From Alphaproteobacteria bacterium (GTDB lineage: Bacteria > Pseudomonadota > Alphaproteobacteria > Acetobacterales > Acetobacteraceae), in contig JAFKFI010000056.1 of assembly GCA_017307285.1 (NCBI GenBank), forward strand, positions 1 to 64,000: a stretch of 64,000 nt of DNA, read 5' to 3'. The notes beneath the pieces were generated by a model. The model worked only from the letters and a program-made list of their open reading frames with translations, was not told where the DNA came from and made no database searches. The position numbers were made by a program, and so were the translations under genes. Numbering within the stretch: position 1 is the first letter of the stretch; every line of letters begins with the position of its first letter. Shown one piece after another: positions 21,543 through 32,853 of the stretch.

Positions 21543-22762
21543 GGCGCCAGCAGACCGATGGAGCGCAGCGCCGACGCCAGCGACTCCGGTCCGAGCCGCG
21601 CCACAGCCGCCTGCCGGGCGCGGTCGCCGAGGGCCGCGCGCGTGCCGGCATCGTCGGCGAGCCGCCTGAGCGCGGCGACGGCCTCCTGCTGGTCGGGTTC
21701 CGCCCACATCGCGCCCGGCGCCTCGAACACCCCCCGCGGGTCGCGCGCCGGAACCAGGCGATAGCCGATCAGTGCGCCGGTATCGTGGTCCATGAAATCC
21801 ATATTGCCCGACCAGCCGGTCGCGATCACCGGTTTGCCCAGCAGCATCGCCTCGGCGGGGATCAATCCGAACCCCTCGCTTCGATGCAGCGAGAGCACGA
21901 TGTCGGCGGCACGGGTCAGCGCATGGCTGTCGCGCGGCGGCAGGATGCGGGTTTCCAGGCGGATGTTGGGGGCATCGGCGATGGCGGCGCGCAACCGCTC
22001 GAAATCCGCCGGGAAATCGCCGGGATTGCCCACCTTGAGCACCAGCACCCGGTCGGCCTGCGCGCCGAAGGCAGCTCGGAACGCCGCGATCGCCTGCAAC
22101 GGGTTCTTGCGCTCGAGCGAGGAGGCGAGGCTGAACGAGACCAGCACCACCACCGCATCCTCGGGCAGCCCGAAGGCTGCGCGATCCAGCGCCGAAGGTT
22201 CGGGCGGCGCCACGGCGACAGGTGGCGTGACCACCCTGACGCGACCCGGCAACAATGGCTCCACGGCACCGGCGGTAAAGTGCGAGAGCACCCAAGCCTC
22301 ATGCACGAACGGCGCCCCCGCGCGCCAATCCGGCGGGGCGACCGGCAGCTCCCACGCCCAATAGCCGATCACCCGACGCCCGCGCAGCGCCGAGCGCGAC
22401 ATGCGTAGCAAGGCGAGCGGCAGGAACGGCGCGTTGACGTGCAACAACAGCGGGGCGCCGCGCGGCAGGACGGGTGCGGCACGGCCGCCCCGCACCGCCG
22501 TCCCAACATCCAGCGCCCAGCTCGGCACGCCGAGCCGCTCGAGCCCACGTAGCATCAGCCGCGCCACCTCGCCGAGCCCAGAGGCACGGGAGAGCTCGCC
22601 CGCTACCGCGAGGCCGCCGAGCGCCGGCGGCGCCACCGCGTCGGGTCGCGGCGCCAGCACGGAGGTCGCGCGCGTCAGCATCCGTCGCCGTTCCTGCGCG
22701 GGGAACAGGCGCCAGAGGCGATGCAGCGGATGCAGCGCGGTCGCGTTGCGGGAGGTGGCCAT
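21539..22762 (-). CDS. Glycosyltransferase family 4 protein
   Basis: A 407-residue GT4-type enzyme, first gene of the glycosyltransferase unit. Seen: GGLAVAGELSRASGLGEVAR (glycine-rich acceptor loop), VIGYWAWELPVAPPDWRAGA, EAWVLSHFTAGAVEPLLPGR, then VLVSFSLASSLERKNPLQAI and the donor-site region LSLHRSEGFGLIPAEAMLLG with the EX7E-like pair, followed by KPVIATGWSGNMDFM. This pattern is typical of polysaccharide-type glycosyltransferases. ATG 22762 is chosen; the ORF could start at 22894 but the added residues are low complexity. Followed by three genes on the same strand with little or no spacing. Confidence 0.87.
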   Translation of the reverse strand: MATSRNATALHPLHRLWRLFPAQERRRMLTRATSVLAPRPDAVAPPALGGLAVAGELSRASGLGEVARLMLRGLERLGVPSWALDVGTAVRGGRAAPVLPRGAPLLLHVNAPFLPLALLRMSRSALRGRRVIGYWAWELPVAPPDWRAGAPFVHEAWVLSHFTAGAVEPLLPGRVRVVTPPVAVAPPEPSALDRAAFGLPEDAVVVLVSFSLASSLERKNPLQAIAAFRAAFGAQADRVLVLKVGNPGDFPADFERLRAAIADAPNIRLETRILPPRDSHALTRAADIVLSLHRSEGFGLIPAEAMLLGKPVIATGWSGNMDFMDHDTGALIGYRLVPARDPRGVFEAPGAMWAEPDQQEAVAALRRLADDAGTRAALGDRARQAAVARLGPESLASALRSIGLLAP

Positions 22763-22930
22763 CCGGCGCCCCGTACAGCATGTGCAGGCACCTGCACAGG
22801 GATTGCTTTGGGATTGGGTTCGCAGCGGCCGGGGGCGTGGTTGCCGGTTCGCCCCGGCCGTATAGACTGCCGCCATGTCAGATGCCGTCCTCACCCCGCC
22901 GCGCGGAACGGCACCCAGGAAGCAGTGCCC

Positions 22931-23893
22931 GTGACGGGACCGATGATGGCCCAGCCGCCTTTGCCACCGTTCGAGGTGCGGATCACCGCACCCGACCTAG
23001 CACCTTGGCTCGACGGCAACACCGGCATTCCCGGCTTCACGACCTTCGACAGCGGCACACCCGGCCCGCACGTCGCTCTGCTGGCCCTCACCCACGGCAA
23101 CGAGATCGCCGGCGCGATCGTGCTCGACCGGCTGCTCCGCGCCCGGACCCGCATCCCGCGTGGGCGGCTGACCTTCGGCTTCGTCAATCTCGCCGCGTTC
23201 GAGCGCTTCGACCCGCGCCAGCCTACCCTGTCGCGCTTCGTCGACGAGGACATCAACCGGTTATGGGACACGCCGTTGCTGGACGGCGCGCGCCACTCGG
23301 TCGAGCTCGACCGCGCCCGCGAGGTCCGTCCGTTCCTCGACACGGTGGACGTGCTGCTCGACCTGCACTCGATGCTATGGCCCTCGGACCCGCTGATCCT
23401 CAGCGGCGGCTCGGCCAAGGGACGCCGGCTCGCCATCGGCATCGGCGCGCCGGAACTGGTGGTGGCCGATCACGGCCACGCCAGCGGCCGACGGATCATC
23501 GATTATGGCCGTTTCGCCGACCCCGACAGCACGGCCGCAGCCGCCCTGGTCGAGGCCGGGCAGCACTGGCAGCCGGAGACCGTGACGATGGCGGAGGCCA
23601 GCGTCACCGGCCTGCTACGCCATCTGAACCTGACGACGCGGCCCGCCTCCCCGGCGCCTCGACCCGGCACCCCCCGCTTCGCGGAGGTCACGCACGTGGT
23701 CACCGCTGCCACCCCGAGCTTCGCCTTCATCCAGCCCTTCCGCGGCGGCGAGGTGATCCCCCGCCGCAACACATTGCTGGCCCTCGACGGCACGACCGAG
23801 GTGCGCACACCGCACGACGATTGCCTGCTGGTGATGCCCAGCCTGCGGCCGAGCCGAGGGCACACGGCGGTGCGCTTGGCGAGGTTTGTTTAG
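22931..23893 (+). CDS. Succinylglutamate desuccinylase/aspartoacylase-type hydrolase
   Basis: A 320-residue zinc-dependent carboxypeptidase-like hydrolase. The first zinc ligands lie in LTHGNEIAG (His and Glu) and the second His in LLDLHSM; the FVDEDINRLW segment carries the conserved Asn-Arg of the family. The C-terminal third (FAFIQPFRGGEVIPRRNTLL) is the beta-sandwich lid domain. It should hydrolyse an N-acyl amino acid or related amide. GTG 22931 has AGGAAG eight bases upstream; ATG 22943 is an alternative. The gene is divergent from the glycosyltransferase unit and ends before a paired palindrome. Confidence 0.86.
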   Translation: MTGPMMAQPPLPPFEVRITAPDLAPWLDGNTGIPGFTTFDSGTPGPHVALLALTHGNEIAGAIVLDRLLRARTRIPRGRLTFGFVNLAAFERFDPRQPTLSRFVDEDINRLWDTPLLDGARHSVELDRAREVRPFLDTVDVLLDLHSMLWPSDPLILSGGSAKGRRLAIGIGAPELVVADHGHASGRRIIDYGRFADPDSTAAAALVEAGQHWQPETVTMAEASVTGLLRHLNLTTRPASPAPRPGTPRFAEVTHVVTAATPSFAFIQPFRGGEVIPRRNTLLALDGTTEVRTPHDDCLLVMPSLRPSRGHTAVRLARFV

Positions 23894-23906
23894 ATTTGTC
23901 GAAGAT

Positions 23907-23959
23907 GGCGGATGAATTCCGCCCTACACGACACGGAGTAGGGCGGAATTCATTCCGCC
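23907..23959. repeat. Paired intergenic palindrome, copy 1
   Basis: GGCGGATGAATTCCGCC (23907-23923) and GGCGGAATTCATTCCGCC (about 23942-23959) are each palindromic and lie in opposite orientation around a CCTACACGACACGGAGTAG linker. Similar units recur at 32693-32758 and 62107-62162. It sits between the converging 3' ends of the hydrolase and MoCF-domain genes, where it may end transcripts or stabilise them. Confidence 0.75.
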
Positions 23960-23969
23960 TTGGCGCGGT

Positions 23970-24749
23970 TCACAGAATGGGTTCGCCCGGGATCGGTACC
24001 TTGCCCAATTCCGCGATCAAGGCGGAAACATCGGCAATCGCCCGCTCCGCCGCCTCAGCGTCGGTGCCCTTGGCGACGATCGCGACGCCGTTCCCTTCCG
24101 GCCGGTAGTAGGGATAGCTGCCGAGATCGAGCGCCGGATAGCGGGCCTGGATGGCGCCAAGGCCCTCGGCGATCGCGCCCTCCGGCAGTCCGGTCGCGTG
24201 CGTCGCACGCGAAACCACGGGCAGCCCGCCCTTCAAGGAGGGGGCGAGCCACTCGAACATCACCTGCATGATGCGCGGCACGCCCGCCATCACGTGCACG
24301 TTGCCGATGGTGAATCCCGGCGCGACCGAGACCTCGTTGTTGATGAGCACGGCGCCACGCGGCATCGTCGCCATGCGCTGGCGGGCGGCGTTGAACTCGC
24401 CGGGGCGGTCCTTGTAGACCGCCGCCATGCGCGCCCAGGCGTCGGGATGCGGCTCCCACGGCACGCCGAATGCGGCGGCGACGCATTCGCTGGTGATGTC
24501 GTCATGCGTCGGGCCGATGCCGCCCGTAGTGAACACGTGGTCGAACTTGGCACGCACCTCGTTGACTGTGGTGATGATGGTCTCCGCCACATCCGGGATG
24601 ACGCGCACCTCGCGCACCGGAATGCCGATCTCGCCAAGCCGGGTCGCGAGGAACTTGATGTTGAGGTCCTGCGTGCGGCCGGAGAGCACCTCGTTGCCGA
24701 TCACCAGCAGGCAGGCGGTCGGGTTGGTCGCAATCCCAGTCGTCGTCAC
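23970..24749 (-). CDS. Molybdopterin-binding / CinA-like protein
   Basis: A 259-residue protein with one MoCF_biosynth (MoaB/MogA/CinA N-terminal) domain. Seen: ACLLVIGNEVLSGRTQDLNI, FDHVFTTGGIGPTHDDITSE and VHVMAGVPRIMQVMFEWLAP. It lacks the C-terminal CinA amidase domain, as is usual for the alphaproteobacterial stand-alone form that is often annotated competence/damage-inducible protein A. The nucleotide or pterin substrate is not certain; CinA relatives have ADP-ribose or FAD pyrophosphatase activity. Thirteen bases separate it from the upstream GNAT-MutT gene, so they probably form an operon. Confidence 0.88.
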   Translation of the reverse strand: MTTTGIATNPTACLLVIGNEVLSGRTQDLNIKFLATRLGEIGIPVREVRVIPDVAETIITTVNEVRAKFDHVFTTGGIGPTHDDITSECVAAAFGVPWEPHPDAWARMAAVYKDRPGEFNAARQRMATMPRGAVLINNEVSVAPGFTIGNVHVMAGVPRIMQVMFEWLAPSLKGGLPVVSRATHATGLPEGAIAEGLGAIQARYPALDLGSYPYYRPEGNGVAIVAKGTDAEAAERAIADVSALIAELGKVPIPGEPIL

Positions 24750-24762
24750 AGGTCGGTCTCCG

Positions 24763-25848
24763 TCACAGGAAGTCCCGCAGCAGCGGGATGAGCGGCTTGT
24801 CGGCGGGCGGCATCGGATAGTCGGCGAGCTTCTCGGGCCGCACCCAGGCGAGCGTCTGGCCCTCGCGCGATTGCGGCCGGCCGCGCCAGCGGCGACACAG
24901 ATACAGAGGCATCAGCAAATGAAACCGCTCGTAGGCGTGCGAGGCAAAGGCGAAAGGTGCCAGGCAAGCCGTGGCGACGTCGATGCCGAGCTCCTCCTTG
25001 AGCTCGCGGATCAGCCCCTGCTCCGGTGTCTCGCCGGCCGCGAGCTTGCCACCGGGAAACTCCCACAGCCCGGCCATCGTCTTGCCCTCCGGCCGGCGCG
25101 CGAGCAGCACCCGCCCGTCGCTGTCGATCAGCGCGCAGGCAGCGACCAGCAGGACTGGCTTGGCGCCATCCGGAGCGGGCGCGGCTTCCGGCGCGGCGGC
25201 GGGAGCGATGTCCGGAATGCCGAACAGGTCATCGCGCGTCGCCTCGAACAGATGCACCGCGACCTCGCCGCCTCGGGCGCGAAAGACCTCACGCCCCTCG
25301 CCGGTCTGGCGGAAGCCGATCCGCCGCAGCACGGCGGCGGAAGCGGGATTGTCGGCAGCGACGCTGGCACCGATCCGCTCGAGATCGAGATTGGCGAACG
25401 CCCAGCGCGCCAGTCGCCCGGCCGCCTCGCTGGCGACGCCGTGGCCCCAAAAGCGCCGTCCCACCCAGTAGCCCAAAGTGCCCAGCCGCGATGCCGCGTC
25501 GACCCTGAGGCCGACGACGCCCACCAGCACCTCCTGCTCGCCCTCACGTCCCGTCACGGCCAGATGGTAGGCGGTGCCGCGCGCCAGTTCGTCCCGGGTC
25601 GAGGCGATCCACTCGTCGGCTAGCGGGCGCGGATAGGGGAACGGCACCACAGCGAGCGTCCGCGTCACCTCCCAGTCATTGACCAGCCGGTGCAGCGCCT
25701 CGGCGTCCCCAGGCTGCAGCGGACGCAAGCTGAGACGCTCGGTGGAGAGCGGCGGGAATCCGGGCGGCGCTTCCGGCAGCCGCTCGGCCTTGCGGCTCCG
25801 GGCGCGGCTCGTCCGACGCGGCGGCGCCTTCGCGGCTGGGGTGGTCAT
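24763..25848 (-). CDS. GNAT acetyltransferase - MutT Nudix fusion
   Basis: A 361-residue two-domain protein. Residues about 35-200 form a GNAT acetyltransferase of the RimJ/RimL type: STERLSLRPLQPGDAEALHR, LGTLGYWVGRRFWGHGVASE and VAADNPASAAVLRRIGFRQT. Residues about 220-361 form a Nudix hydrolase with the full box GGKLAAGETPEQGLIRELKE then ELGI, closest to MutT (8-oxo-dGTP pyrophosphohydrolase), ending VRPEKLADYPMPPADK. So it probably sanitises oxidised nucleotides and acetylates an unknown target. ATG 25848 is preferred; an ATG at 25917 would add a proline-rich tail. Confidence 0.88.
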   Translation of the reverse strand: MTTPAAKAPPRRTSRARSRKAERLPEAPPGFPPLSTERLSLRPLQPGDAEALHRLVNDWEVTRTLAVVPFPYPRPLADEWIASTRDELARGTAYHLAVTGREGEQEVLVGVVGLRVDAASRLGTLGYWVGRRFWGHGVASEAAGRLARWAFANLDLERIGASVAADNPASAAVLRRIGFRQTGEGREVFRARGGEVAVHLFEATRDDLFGIPDIAPAAAPEAAPAPDGAKPVLLVAACALIDSDGRVLLARRPEGKTMAGLWEFPGGKLAAGETPEQGLIRELKEELGIDVATACLAPFAFASHAYERFHLLMPLYLCRRWRGRPQSREGQTLAWVRPEKLADYPMPPADKPLIPLLRDFL

Positions 25849-25950
25849 CTCGTCATCGCGGGGCAATTCAGGGCGGGGCAATTCGGGCGGGAGAATCCAT
25901 ACGGTCGTTCTCGGCAAGGTGGCGCAGCTTCCGGCCTGGACGCAAGGCGC

Positions 25951-26883
25951 CTACCGGGCGGGCAGCGCGTCCGCCGGGAGAAGTGGCGCCAACGCCGCGA
26001 CCAATGCCAGCTCGCGCTCGTGAAACACTTGGTCGCGCCGCTCCAAATAGGCGGCATAGCGGTCGAGCATCGGCTCCCACCCGTCAAGAATCCAGGCCAA
26101 CCGGTCCACGCCATCGCGGATGCGGCAACGCTCCTCGGCCCAGCCGGCCGGCGACACCGCGAGCCCGGCCACCGCCTTGTCGATCACCGAGAGCCAAGCC
26201 TCGGCGGAGCCGATCGCGTCGGCCGCCGCTCGCATCATGCTGTGATAGTACGGCTTCGCCTCCACCGACGCCGTCTCGCCCCGTCGCCGCAGGTGCCGCT
26301 CGAAGGAGACAACGTCCTGATGCAGCTGACGCATCGGACCCAAGGTCCCAGGCAATCCGAGCGGCAGCAGATCGCCGGCCAGCGACTCGGTGCGCCGCAG
26401 GAGATCCACCGCCGCCGGGCCGATGCGCGAGGCCGCCATCCGCAGCAGGGCGGCGACCCGCGCGTCATGCCGGTTGCCGCCCAGCAAGGCGAGGTCCAGC
26501 CCCACGTCGCGCAGAATGCCGCCCAGCAGGCGCGTTTGGATGTCCCGCACCAGCGCCCGCTCGCCGTCCTTATCGACCCGGCCCGTGACACGCCGGACCA
26601 CCGCGCGCACCGCTTGCGGCGTGCTCGCTCGCGCTTCGCCGATCGCGCCGTGCAGGGCCTTGTCGGAGCCATGTACCGCCAGTACACGCGGCGCCTCGCC
26701 CCAGGGCACCACGTAGACCGACCCGTTCTCCGCGAAATTGCTGAGCAGCATCACGAGCCCGCGCCGCTCGTCCGCGCGTACTCGTGCGGCGAACAACGCC
26801 GGCGCCTCGAACGGCACGACCGCCCCGCGCTCCGCGAAGGAGCCGGGCCGACGTGCCCGGACATGTGAATAAGTAGCCTGCAT
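25951..26883 (-). CDS. Uncharacterised 310-residue protein
   Basis: I do not recognise the family. The N-terminal 80 residues look beta-rich (GLVMLLSNFAENGSVYVVPW). The rest is mostly helical, with segments such as LHQDVVSFERHLRRRGETAS and MLDRYAAYLERRDQVFHERE, and no membrane helix or signal peptide. The amino acid balance and length support a real gene, and the same strand as the GNAT-MutT gene 100 bases downstream suggests a shared transcript is possible. There are no catalytic motifs that I can name. Confidence 0.7.
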   Translation of the reverse strand: MQATYSHVRARRPGSFAERGAVVPFEAPALFAARVRADERRGLVMLLSNFAENGSVYVVPWGEAPRVLAVHGSDKALHGAIGEARASTPQAVRAVVRRVTGRVDKDGERALVRDIQTRLLGGILRDVGLDLALLGGNRHDARVAALLRMAASRIGPAAVDLLRRTESLAGDLLPLGLPGTLGPMRQLHQDVVSFERHLRRRGETASVEAKPYYHSMMRAAADAIGSAEAWLSVIDKAVAGLAVSPAGWAEERCRIRDGVDRLAWILDGWEPMLDRYAAYLERRDQVFHERELALVAALAPLLPADALPAR

Positions 26884-26994
26884 ACCTGGCCTGACCGCGA
26901 CCGAGTCGCGGCTCCTGGATTCGTCTCAACCGATGACAAAGTCCAGTGTGGCGAGAAATGGATGAAGCTAAGCCTAACGCGCTGGTGTTCTGCC

Positions 26995-27471
26995 TTATCC
27001 GGCAGCCGCGCGCTCCAGGGCCGCGACGTCCAGCTTGACCATCTCGGTCATGGCGGCGAAGACACGGGCCGCGACAGCTGGGTCAGGGTCGGCCAGGAGG
27101 CGCGGCAGAAGCTCCGGAACGATCTGCCAAGGCACGCCCCACCTGTCGCGTAGCCAGCCGCACATGATCTCCGATCCGCCGTCGGCGGTGAGCGCGGCCC
27201 ATAGCCGGTCCACTTCCGCTTGATCGGAGCACTCGACCGAGATCGAAGCGGCCGTTCCGTAATTGCCTGGCGTACCGCCGTTCAGAGCCTGGTAGCTCTG
27301 GCCCGCAAGGGTGAACGTCACCAGGATGACCTCGCCCGCTTCCCCGCCGGGCCAGTTCCCCGGCGAGCGCAGGATGTGCGTGATGCTGGAGCCGGGCACC
27401 AGAGAGACGTAGAAGCGGGCGGCTGCCTCCGCGTCCTTGCCGAACCAGAGGCAGGTGCTGACCTTCGGCAT
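26995..27471 (-). CDS. VOC family (PhnB/3-demethylubiquinone-like) protein
   Basis: A 158-residue VOC protein of the PhnB-like group. Seen: KVSTCLWFGKDAEAAARFYV (start of the fold), SSITHILRSPGNWPGGEAGE, ISVECSDQAEVDRLWAALTA and CGWLRDRWGVPWQIVPELLP, then a helical tail with AARVFAAMTEMVKLDVAALE. Family members are often misannotated as 3-demethylubiquinone-9 3-methyltransferase; real activity is unknown. ATG 27471 has GAGGG upstream. A gene of about 184 residues from 27546 would lack family similarity in the extra part. Confidence 0.87.
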   Translation of the reverse strand: MPKVSTCLWFGKDAEAAARFYVSLVPGSSITHILRSPGNWPGGEAGEVILVTFTLAGQSYQALNGGTPGNYGTAASISVECSDQAEVDRLWAALTADGGSEIMCGWLRDRWGVPWQIVPELLPRLLADPDPAVAARVFAAMTEMVKLDVAALERAAAG

Positions 27472-27488
27472 CGCGACGCCCTCTCGAG

Positions 27489-28733
27489 CTAGGATCGATA
27501 CGATCCGTTGATATCGATGTAGCCGTGGGTCAGGTCGCAAGTCCACACGGTCGCCTTGCCCCCGCCCAGGCCGAGGTCGATGGCGATGTCCACCTCGCGG
27601 CCCTTCATATGCTCGACCACCGGGGTCTCGTCATATCCCGGCACCACGCCGCCATCGCGCGCCATCCAGGTGCCGCCGACACCGACTGAAAGGCGGTCGC
27701 GGTCGGCGGGCTCGCCGGCCTTGCCCACGGCCATGACGATCCGCCCCCAGTTGGCGTCCTCGCCGGCGATCGCCGTCTTGACGAGTGGCGAGTTGGCCAC
27801 CGCCATCGCCACCCGCTTGGCCGACTTGGCCGAGACCGCGCCCGTCACGTCGATGCGGACCAGCTTCTGCGCCCCCTCCCCATCGCGCACCACTTGCAGC
27901 GCGAGGTCGAGCAGGACTTCGTCGAGCTTGGCGCGGAAATCTCCCAACATCCGGCCCGCCGCATTGCTGCCGTCGCGGGCGGGAATGCGCGGGTGCTTGG
28001 CCTGGCCGGTGGCGAACAGCAGCACCGTGTCGGACGTCGACGTGTCGCTATCGACCGTGGTGCGGTTGAAGCTGCCCTCGACGCCCTTGCGCAGCATTGT
28101 GTCCAGCAGATCGGCGGGGATCTTGGCGTCGGTGAACACGAAACTCAGCATCGTCGCCATGTCCGGCGCGATCATCCCGCTGCCCTTGGCGATGCCGGAA
28201 ATCCGCACTTCCTCGCCGCCGATCCGGGCCGTCCGGGTCGCCGTCTTGGGGAAGGTGTCGGTGGTCATGATGCCGCGCGCCGCATCCTCCCAGCCATCCT
28301 CGCGCAGGCGTCCGTGCAAGCCAGGCAGGGCGGCGGCGAGGCGCTCATGGGGCAGCACCTCGCCGATCACGCCGGTCGAGGCGATGAACACCTCGCGCGG
28401 CTTGCAGCCGACCAGCGCCGCGGCTGCCTCCGCCGTGGCGGCGCAGGTCTCGCGACCGGCGCGGCCGGTGAACACGTTGGCATTGCCGGCATTCACCACC
28501 ACGGCCCGCGCCTTGCCGCCGCGCAAAGCAGCGCGGCACCAATCGACCGGCGCGCCGGGGCATTGGCTGCGAGTGAACACACCAGCCACAGTGGTGCCGG
28601 GCGCCAGTTCCGCCATCACCAGGTCGGTTCGCCCCTGATAGCGGATGCCCGCCGCCGCCGAGCCCAGGCGGACGCCTGCCAGCGGCGGCAACTCCGCCAT
28701 CGCCACGGCGAGCGGTGAGACCTGCACGTCCAT
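27489..28733 (-). CDS. argJ: Glutamate N-acetyltransferase / amino-acid acetyltransferase
   Basis: A 414-residue ArgJ, which transfers the acetyl group from N-acetylornithine to glutamate (and in bifunctional forms makes N-acetylglutamate from acetyl-CoA) in arginine synthesis. Seen: GVRLGSAAAGIRYQGRTDLV, VVVNAGNANVFTGRAGRETC, FIASTGVIGEVLPHERLAAA, the autocleavage site around MIAPDMATMLSF (cleavage before Thr), and ANWGRIVMAVGKAG. The N-terminus starting at ATG 28733 fits the family. The parvulin gene lies upstream on the same strand and secA is divergent from that. Confidence 0.96.
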   Translation of the reverse strand: MDVQVSPLAVAMAELPPLAGVRLGSAAAGIRYQGRTDLVMAELAPGTTVAGVFTRSQCPGAPVDWCRAALRGGKARAVVVNAGNANVFTGRAGRETCAATAEAAAALVGCKPREVFIASTGVIGEVLPHERLAAALPGLHGRLREDGWEDAARGIMTTDTFPKTATRTARIGGEEVRISGIAKGSGMIAPDMATMLSFVFTDAKIPADLLDTMLRKGVEGSFNRTTVDSDTSTSDTVLLFATGQAKHPRIPARDGSNAAGRMLGDFRAKLDEVLLDLALQVVRDGEGAQKLVRIDVTGAVSAKSAKRVAMAVANSPLVKTAIAGEDANWGRIVMAVGKAGEPADRDRLSVGVGGTWMARDGGVVPGYDETPVVEHMKGREVDIAIDLGLGGGKATVWTCDLTHGYIDINGSYRS

Positions 28734-28784
28734 TCCTGTTCCCCCCGGACAGGCTCCCCCCAAGGGAGCGATCGATTGAGCGGG

Positions 28785-29750
28785 TTACTTCTTCGCCGGC
28801 GCGGGTGCTGGCGCCGCCGGTGGCTGGGCGGTGTCGGTCGGCCGCTGCGGCGAGCCGTCCATGTTGAACTTCTCCACCGTCACGTCGGCGCGAGCCTGCT
28901 TCACCGCCTTCTGCACGCCCTCTTGGATCATCTTCTGACGGAGGCCGTCATGCGCCTGCTCGAAGGTCGGCGGCTCGGCGTGGCGCTTCTCCTCCAGCTG
29001 GATCACATGCCAGCCAAACTCGGTCTTCACCGGCTTGTCGGAGATTTGCCCCGGCTTGAGCGCGAAGGCCGCGGCAGAGAAGGCCGGCACCATCTCGTCC
29101 TTCTTGAACCAGCCGAGATCGCCGCCCTGCGCCGCCCCAGGGTCCTTGCTGTACTGCTTGGCGAGGGTCGCAAAATCGGCGCCCTTCTTCAGTTCGGCAA
29201 TGACCTTCTTGGCCTCCTCCTCGGTCGGTACGAGGATGTGGCGCGCGTGCACCTCCTCCTGGCCCGGCTTGTCGGCCATCTCCTTGTCGTAGCGCGCGCG
29301 GATCGCCTCCTCGGTGACGGTGGGGCCGACCTGCTTGCTCAACAGCGCGCTCTGCAGCGCGGTGTCCTCGGCGAGAGCCATCTGGCGCTGCACCGCCGGG
29401 TCCTTGTCGAGCCCGGTCTTGCGCGCCTCCTGCACCAGCGCCTTGCGGTCGATCTGCTGGTCCAGGAGCATCGGGAACAGGGTCTGCGGCGGAATGCTAC
29501 GCAACTGCGGCGGCAGCGACTGCGCCGCCTGGTTGAGCTCGCTGAGATGGATCGGCTGGCCGTTCACCTTGGCCACCACCGGATCGGCCGGAGCCGCCGT
29601 GGCGGCCGCCGGTGTCGCGGGGGAAGCCGCGGGCGGACTGGTGGGGGCTTTCGGCGAAGCGGGCGCCTGTGCCAGCGCCGGGCCGCAGGACAGCGCCGCG
29701 ATCGCGGCAACCAAGCTCAGACGGCCGCTAAGGCCCGGAAAAACCGCCAT
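28785..29750 (-). CDS. Periplasmic peptidyl-prolyl isomerase (parvulin)
   Basis: A 321-residue exported foldase of the SurA/PrsA/PpiD class. It has a signal peptide ([20 protein letters not shown]), a linker of Ala/Pro/Ser, an N-terminal chaperone segment ([20 protein letters not shown]), a rotamase domain about 165-265 ([52 protein letters not shown]) and a proline-alanine-lysine tail. It probably assists outer-membrane protein folding. Located beside secA, as in related alphaproteobacteria, but transcribed away from it. Confidence 0.9.
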   Translation of the reverse strand: MAVFPGLSGRLSLVAAIAALSCGPALAQAPASPKAPTSPPAASPATPAAATAAPADPVVAKVNGQPIHLSELNQAAQSLPPQLRSIPPQTLFPMLLDQQIDRKALVQEARKTGLDKDPAVQRQMALAEDTALQSALLSKQVGPTVTEEAIRARYDKEMADKPGQEEVHARHILVPTEEEAKKVIAELKKGADFATLAKQYSKDPGAAQGGDLGWFKKDEMVPAFSAAAFALKPGQISDKPVKTEFGWHVIQLEEKRHAEPPTFEQAHDGLRQKMIQEGVQKAVKQARADVTVEKFNMDGSPQRPTDTAQPPAAPAPAPAKK

Positions 29751-29928
29751 TGTAACCCCTCATAGCCGGCCGGATCATGGCCGATGCGGCGGAGGCGTAC
29801 ACGGACGGTCGGAGAACGGCAAGCATCACGCCGTAATTGACCGGAAACCACCCCGGTCCTATCTGAACGCTGCCTCCGCCCGGCGGGCGGCAAGCTCGGC
29901 CGCGCCGCCCCGATTCCAGAAGGTCTGC

Positions 29929-32682
<2,754 letters not shown>

Positions 32683-32692
32683 AACCACTATC

Positions 32693-32758
32693 GTAGGGCG
32701 GAATTCATTCCGCCAACCCGATTGCGGGCCGGTCAAGTGTGGCGGAATGAATTCCGCC
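32693..32758. repeat. Paired intergenic palindrome, copy 2
   Basis: The unit GGGCGGAATTCATTCCGCC (from 32697) and its inverted partner GGCGGAATGAATTCCGCC (32741-32758) flank a GC-rich linker. The left unit is preceded by GTA, as in the other copies. It lies directly after the secA stop codon and before the cytochrome cluster, so it may form strong RNA hairpins at the secA 3' end. Confidence 0.75.
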
Positions 32759-32853
32759 TTGCTGCGCTACTGAGCCGTCACGAACACGGCTTGCGACACC
32801 ACTCTGCCGCACGCCATGATGTACGGGTTGATCGAGTTTGACCCGGATGGACC

